In this document: positions 62,817-64,000 of the stretch, piece by piece
Layout: each line of letters starts with the position of its first letter
Numbering within the stretch: the first letter of the stretch is position 1
Source: Candidatus Zhuqueibacterota bacterium
Lineage (GTDB): Bacteria > Zhuqueibacterota > Zhuqueibacteria > Zhuqueibacterales > Zhuqueibacteraceae
DNA: 64,000 nucleotides
Assembly: GCA_022616415.1 (NCBI GenBank)
Contig: JAKEEU010000262.1
Location: 1-64,000 of the forward strand
Reading direction: 5' to 3'
The notes under the pieces: model-generated
Seen by the model: only the letters and a program-made list of their open reading frames with translations
Database searches by the model: none
What the model was told of the DNA's origin: nothing
Made by a program: the position numbers and the translations under genes

Positions 62817-63320
62817 TCACTTTCCCCACATCCACCTGCCCCAGAGCCCTTGCAGCGCCACTTTTTCCGGCATGCGCATGCCATTCTGCTTGAGCGCGCG
62901 CATGATTGAGCCGCGATGATGCGACTCGTGCGAAATGAGATAACCCATCCAACAAACGGCTTGCCTGCCGAATGCCCGCGTTTTAGCTTCGCCGTTGAGC
63001 GCTTTGGCGAGGAAGTCTTCCACCGCTTTGCCGGATTGGCGGAGGGCAGCGAGAAGCTTGGTTTTGGTTCGAAGTTCGTCTTTTGTATTGGCAGATGATT
63101 GCGGTCTTTTACCGGTGGTATGATAATGCAACCATCCAATACGAACTTTGTGAATATGGGCAAACTGTTCGGCGACGGAGCGCCCTTTGGAGGCAAGAGG
63201 AACGGCCTGCAAGCCTTTCTCCGGAATCTCGTTCAGCAGATAAATATTGATCTCGTTGTGAACCCGCCACGTATTCAAAATTTGGCCAATGAGAGATTGA
63301 TTGTCCATTTGCTTTCTCAT
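62817..63320 (-). CDS. DinB-family protein
   Basis: 167 residues from ATG 63320 (63308 also possible; the frame opens at 63440 through repeat G, which is not protein-like). The four-helix DinB fold is visible with a metal-ligand His in VAEQFAHIHKVRIGWLHY and later HESHHRGSIMRALKQNG. Such proteins bind metal and often use small thiols; their reaction is usually unknown. The gene is single, between AnmK and the BadF-type kinase on the same strand. The complete copy contrasts with the DinB fragment at 2370. Confidence 0.8.
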   Translation of the reverse strand: MRKQMDNQSLIGQILNTWRVHNEINIYLLNEIPEKGLQAVPLASKGRSVAEQFAHIHKVRIGWLHYHTTGKRPQSSANTKDELRTKTKLLAALRQSGKAVEDFLAKALNGEAKTRAFGRQAVCWMGYLISHESHHRGSIMRALKQNGMRMPEKVALQGLWGRWMWGK

Positions 63321-63330
63321 ATTAATGAGC

Positions 63331-63399
63331 GTTTGTAGTAGCGCCTTCAGGCGTTCGCTTTTTGTCGAAAGCCCGACGCCTAAAGGCGAAACTACGAAC
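63331..63399. repeat. Palindromic repeat, family G
   Basis: GTAGTAGCGCCTTCAGGCG pairs with CGCCTAAAGGCGAAACTAC, arms of about 25 nt with a few mismatches. It lies in the gap between the DinB start and the kinase stop. Only one copy is in the window. Confidence 0.75.
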
Positions 63400-63405
63400 G
63401 CAATG

Positions 63406-64000
63406 CTACGGTGTTCTAGCCTGCCACGACTTCTCAACATTGTTCAGAAAATCATTAGGCAAGCTCATGCCGGTGGCCAGTATCCCCAACAATGCGGCGC
63501 CGACGACCGATTCGAAACGCGGCACGATCAAATTAAACTGCTTGGCGTCAAGAACTTCCCAAAATGCCGGCAGCAGAAGATCGTGGCGGCGAAAGAGATT
63601 GCCGATGAGCGCGAGCGGGATGGGAAAGTTCCATTGGCCGCGATGCGCCGCGGCGCGAACCAGATGGCCCAATTCGCGGCCGTTGTGGCGGACGATTTCA
63701 TGGGCAATCGCGTCGCCGTTGCCGGCGGCTTCGATCACCAGCGGCGCCAACTCGGCGAACTTGCCGCGATCGAAATCGGCGCTGTAAATTTGTGAGATGA
63801 TCAATTCGATGCTCGTCACGTTAAAATGTTTCTCAAAGATCTGGCGCAAGAACGTCTTGGCGCCTCGCCCGTCCCAGTCTTTCAATGCAGCGATCAAAGC
63901 GGCCTGCGCCATAGCAAAGCCGCTGCCTTCGTCGCCGAGCAAATAGCCCCAACCGCCGACGCGAATGTTTTCACCGCTTGCGGTGCGGCCAAATCCGAAG
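63406..64000 (-). CDS. BadF/BadG-type ATPase (N-acetylglucosamine kinase-like), partial
   Basis: The gene continues past the right window edge; the visible 197 residues are the C-terminal part. Motifs include ENIRVGGWGYLLGDEGSGF, the phosphate/hinge loop of sugar kinases of the BadF family. It should phosphorylate GlcNAc or a related amino sugar with ATP. It is separated from AnmK only by a DinB gene, fitting amino-sugar recycling. An internal Met at 63942 is not the start; the frame is open to the edge. Confidence 0.88.
   Translation of the reverse strand, partial: FGFGRTASGENIRVGGWGYLLGDEGSGFAMAQAALIAALKDWDGRGAKTFLRQIFEKHFNVTSIELIISQIYSADFDRGKFAELAPLVIEAAGNGDAIAHEIVRHNGRELGHLVRAAAHRGQWNFPIPLALIGNLFRRHDLLLPAFWEVLDAKQFNLIVPRFESVVGAALLGILATGMSLPNDFLNNVEKSWQARTP

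Overview
The window looks like a chromosomal contig from an uncultured Gram-negative bacterium. Lipoproteins with lipoboxes, RND efflux pumps, CsgG-like proteins, M1 and M16 peptidases with signal peptides and a probable outer-membrane barrel all point to a two-membrane cell. The fused alpha/beta 2-oxoacid dehydrogenase E1, the peptidase families and the dispersed palindromic repeats suggest the FCB group or a nearby candidate phylum such as KSB1. That placement is an inference from gene content; no rRNA or universal ribosomal gene is present to test it.

Layout. 0-5 kb: a SAM-I riboswitch controls a trans-sulfuration enzyme. It is followed by a deleted M20 peptidase, a DinB-like fragment, and a sugar nucleotidyltransferase plus GHMP kinase pair. 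5-12 kb: a decaying conflict/defence island with a nucleotidyltransferase pair, a truncated TIR gene, a C39-like peptidase with a partner, a TIR-NB-ARC-WD40 STAND receptor, a TIR remnant, a methyltransferase remnant and a VapBC pair. 12-22 kb: two RND pumps and a membrane-fusion lipoprotein, interrupted by a row of antitoxin-like genes. 22-27.5 kb: a proteostasis block (dnaK, dksA-like, htrA, dnaJ-like). 28-29.5 kb: a two-gene ABC-ATPase plus small-protein module. 29.5-37.5 kb: E1 dehydrogenase, M1 peptidase, a membrane protein, an HNH pair, a SpoU methylase and an RDD-signal-peptidase fusion. 37.7-44.4 kb: an envelope cluster (two CsgG/FlgO-like proteins, a barrel, a lipoprotein), an AAA ATPase and a DapB-like dehydrogenase. 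44.5-49.2 kb: small proteins, a cupin remnant, a phosphoesterase-propeller fusion, a DUF1016 fragment, a Spy-like protein and two tandem TIR proteins. 49-54.6 kb: M16 peptidase, NagB and a GlmU-like protein. 54.7-61.3 kb: a second conflict island with a NACHT-LRR-DUF1566 receptor, an AlbA_2 regulator and an AAA_14/DUF4143 ATPase. 61.4-64 kb: AnmK, a DinB protein and a BadF-type kinase that runs off the end.

How genes work together. AnmK, the BadF-type kinase, NagB and the GlmU-like protein fit amino-sugar and cell-wall recycling. DnaK, DnaJ, HtrA and the DksA-like protein form a stress/protein-quality block. The membrane-fusion protein and two RND permeases form an efflux locus.

Three things stand out. 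(1) The NACHT receptor ends in a DUF1566 (C-type-lectin-fold) domain. Its last variable stretch is a run of codons that all end in C or T, exactly the footprint expected of a diversity-generating retroelement target; no reverse transcriptase is in the window. (2) At least eight families of dispersed inverted repeats, some built from degenerate 7- or 8-base words, sit in the intergenic gaps and punctuate same-strand gene junctions. (3) Several genes keep both ends but have lost the middle (M20 peptidase, cupin, methyltransferase), and a signal peptidase fusion has Glu where the catalytic Lys should be.
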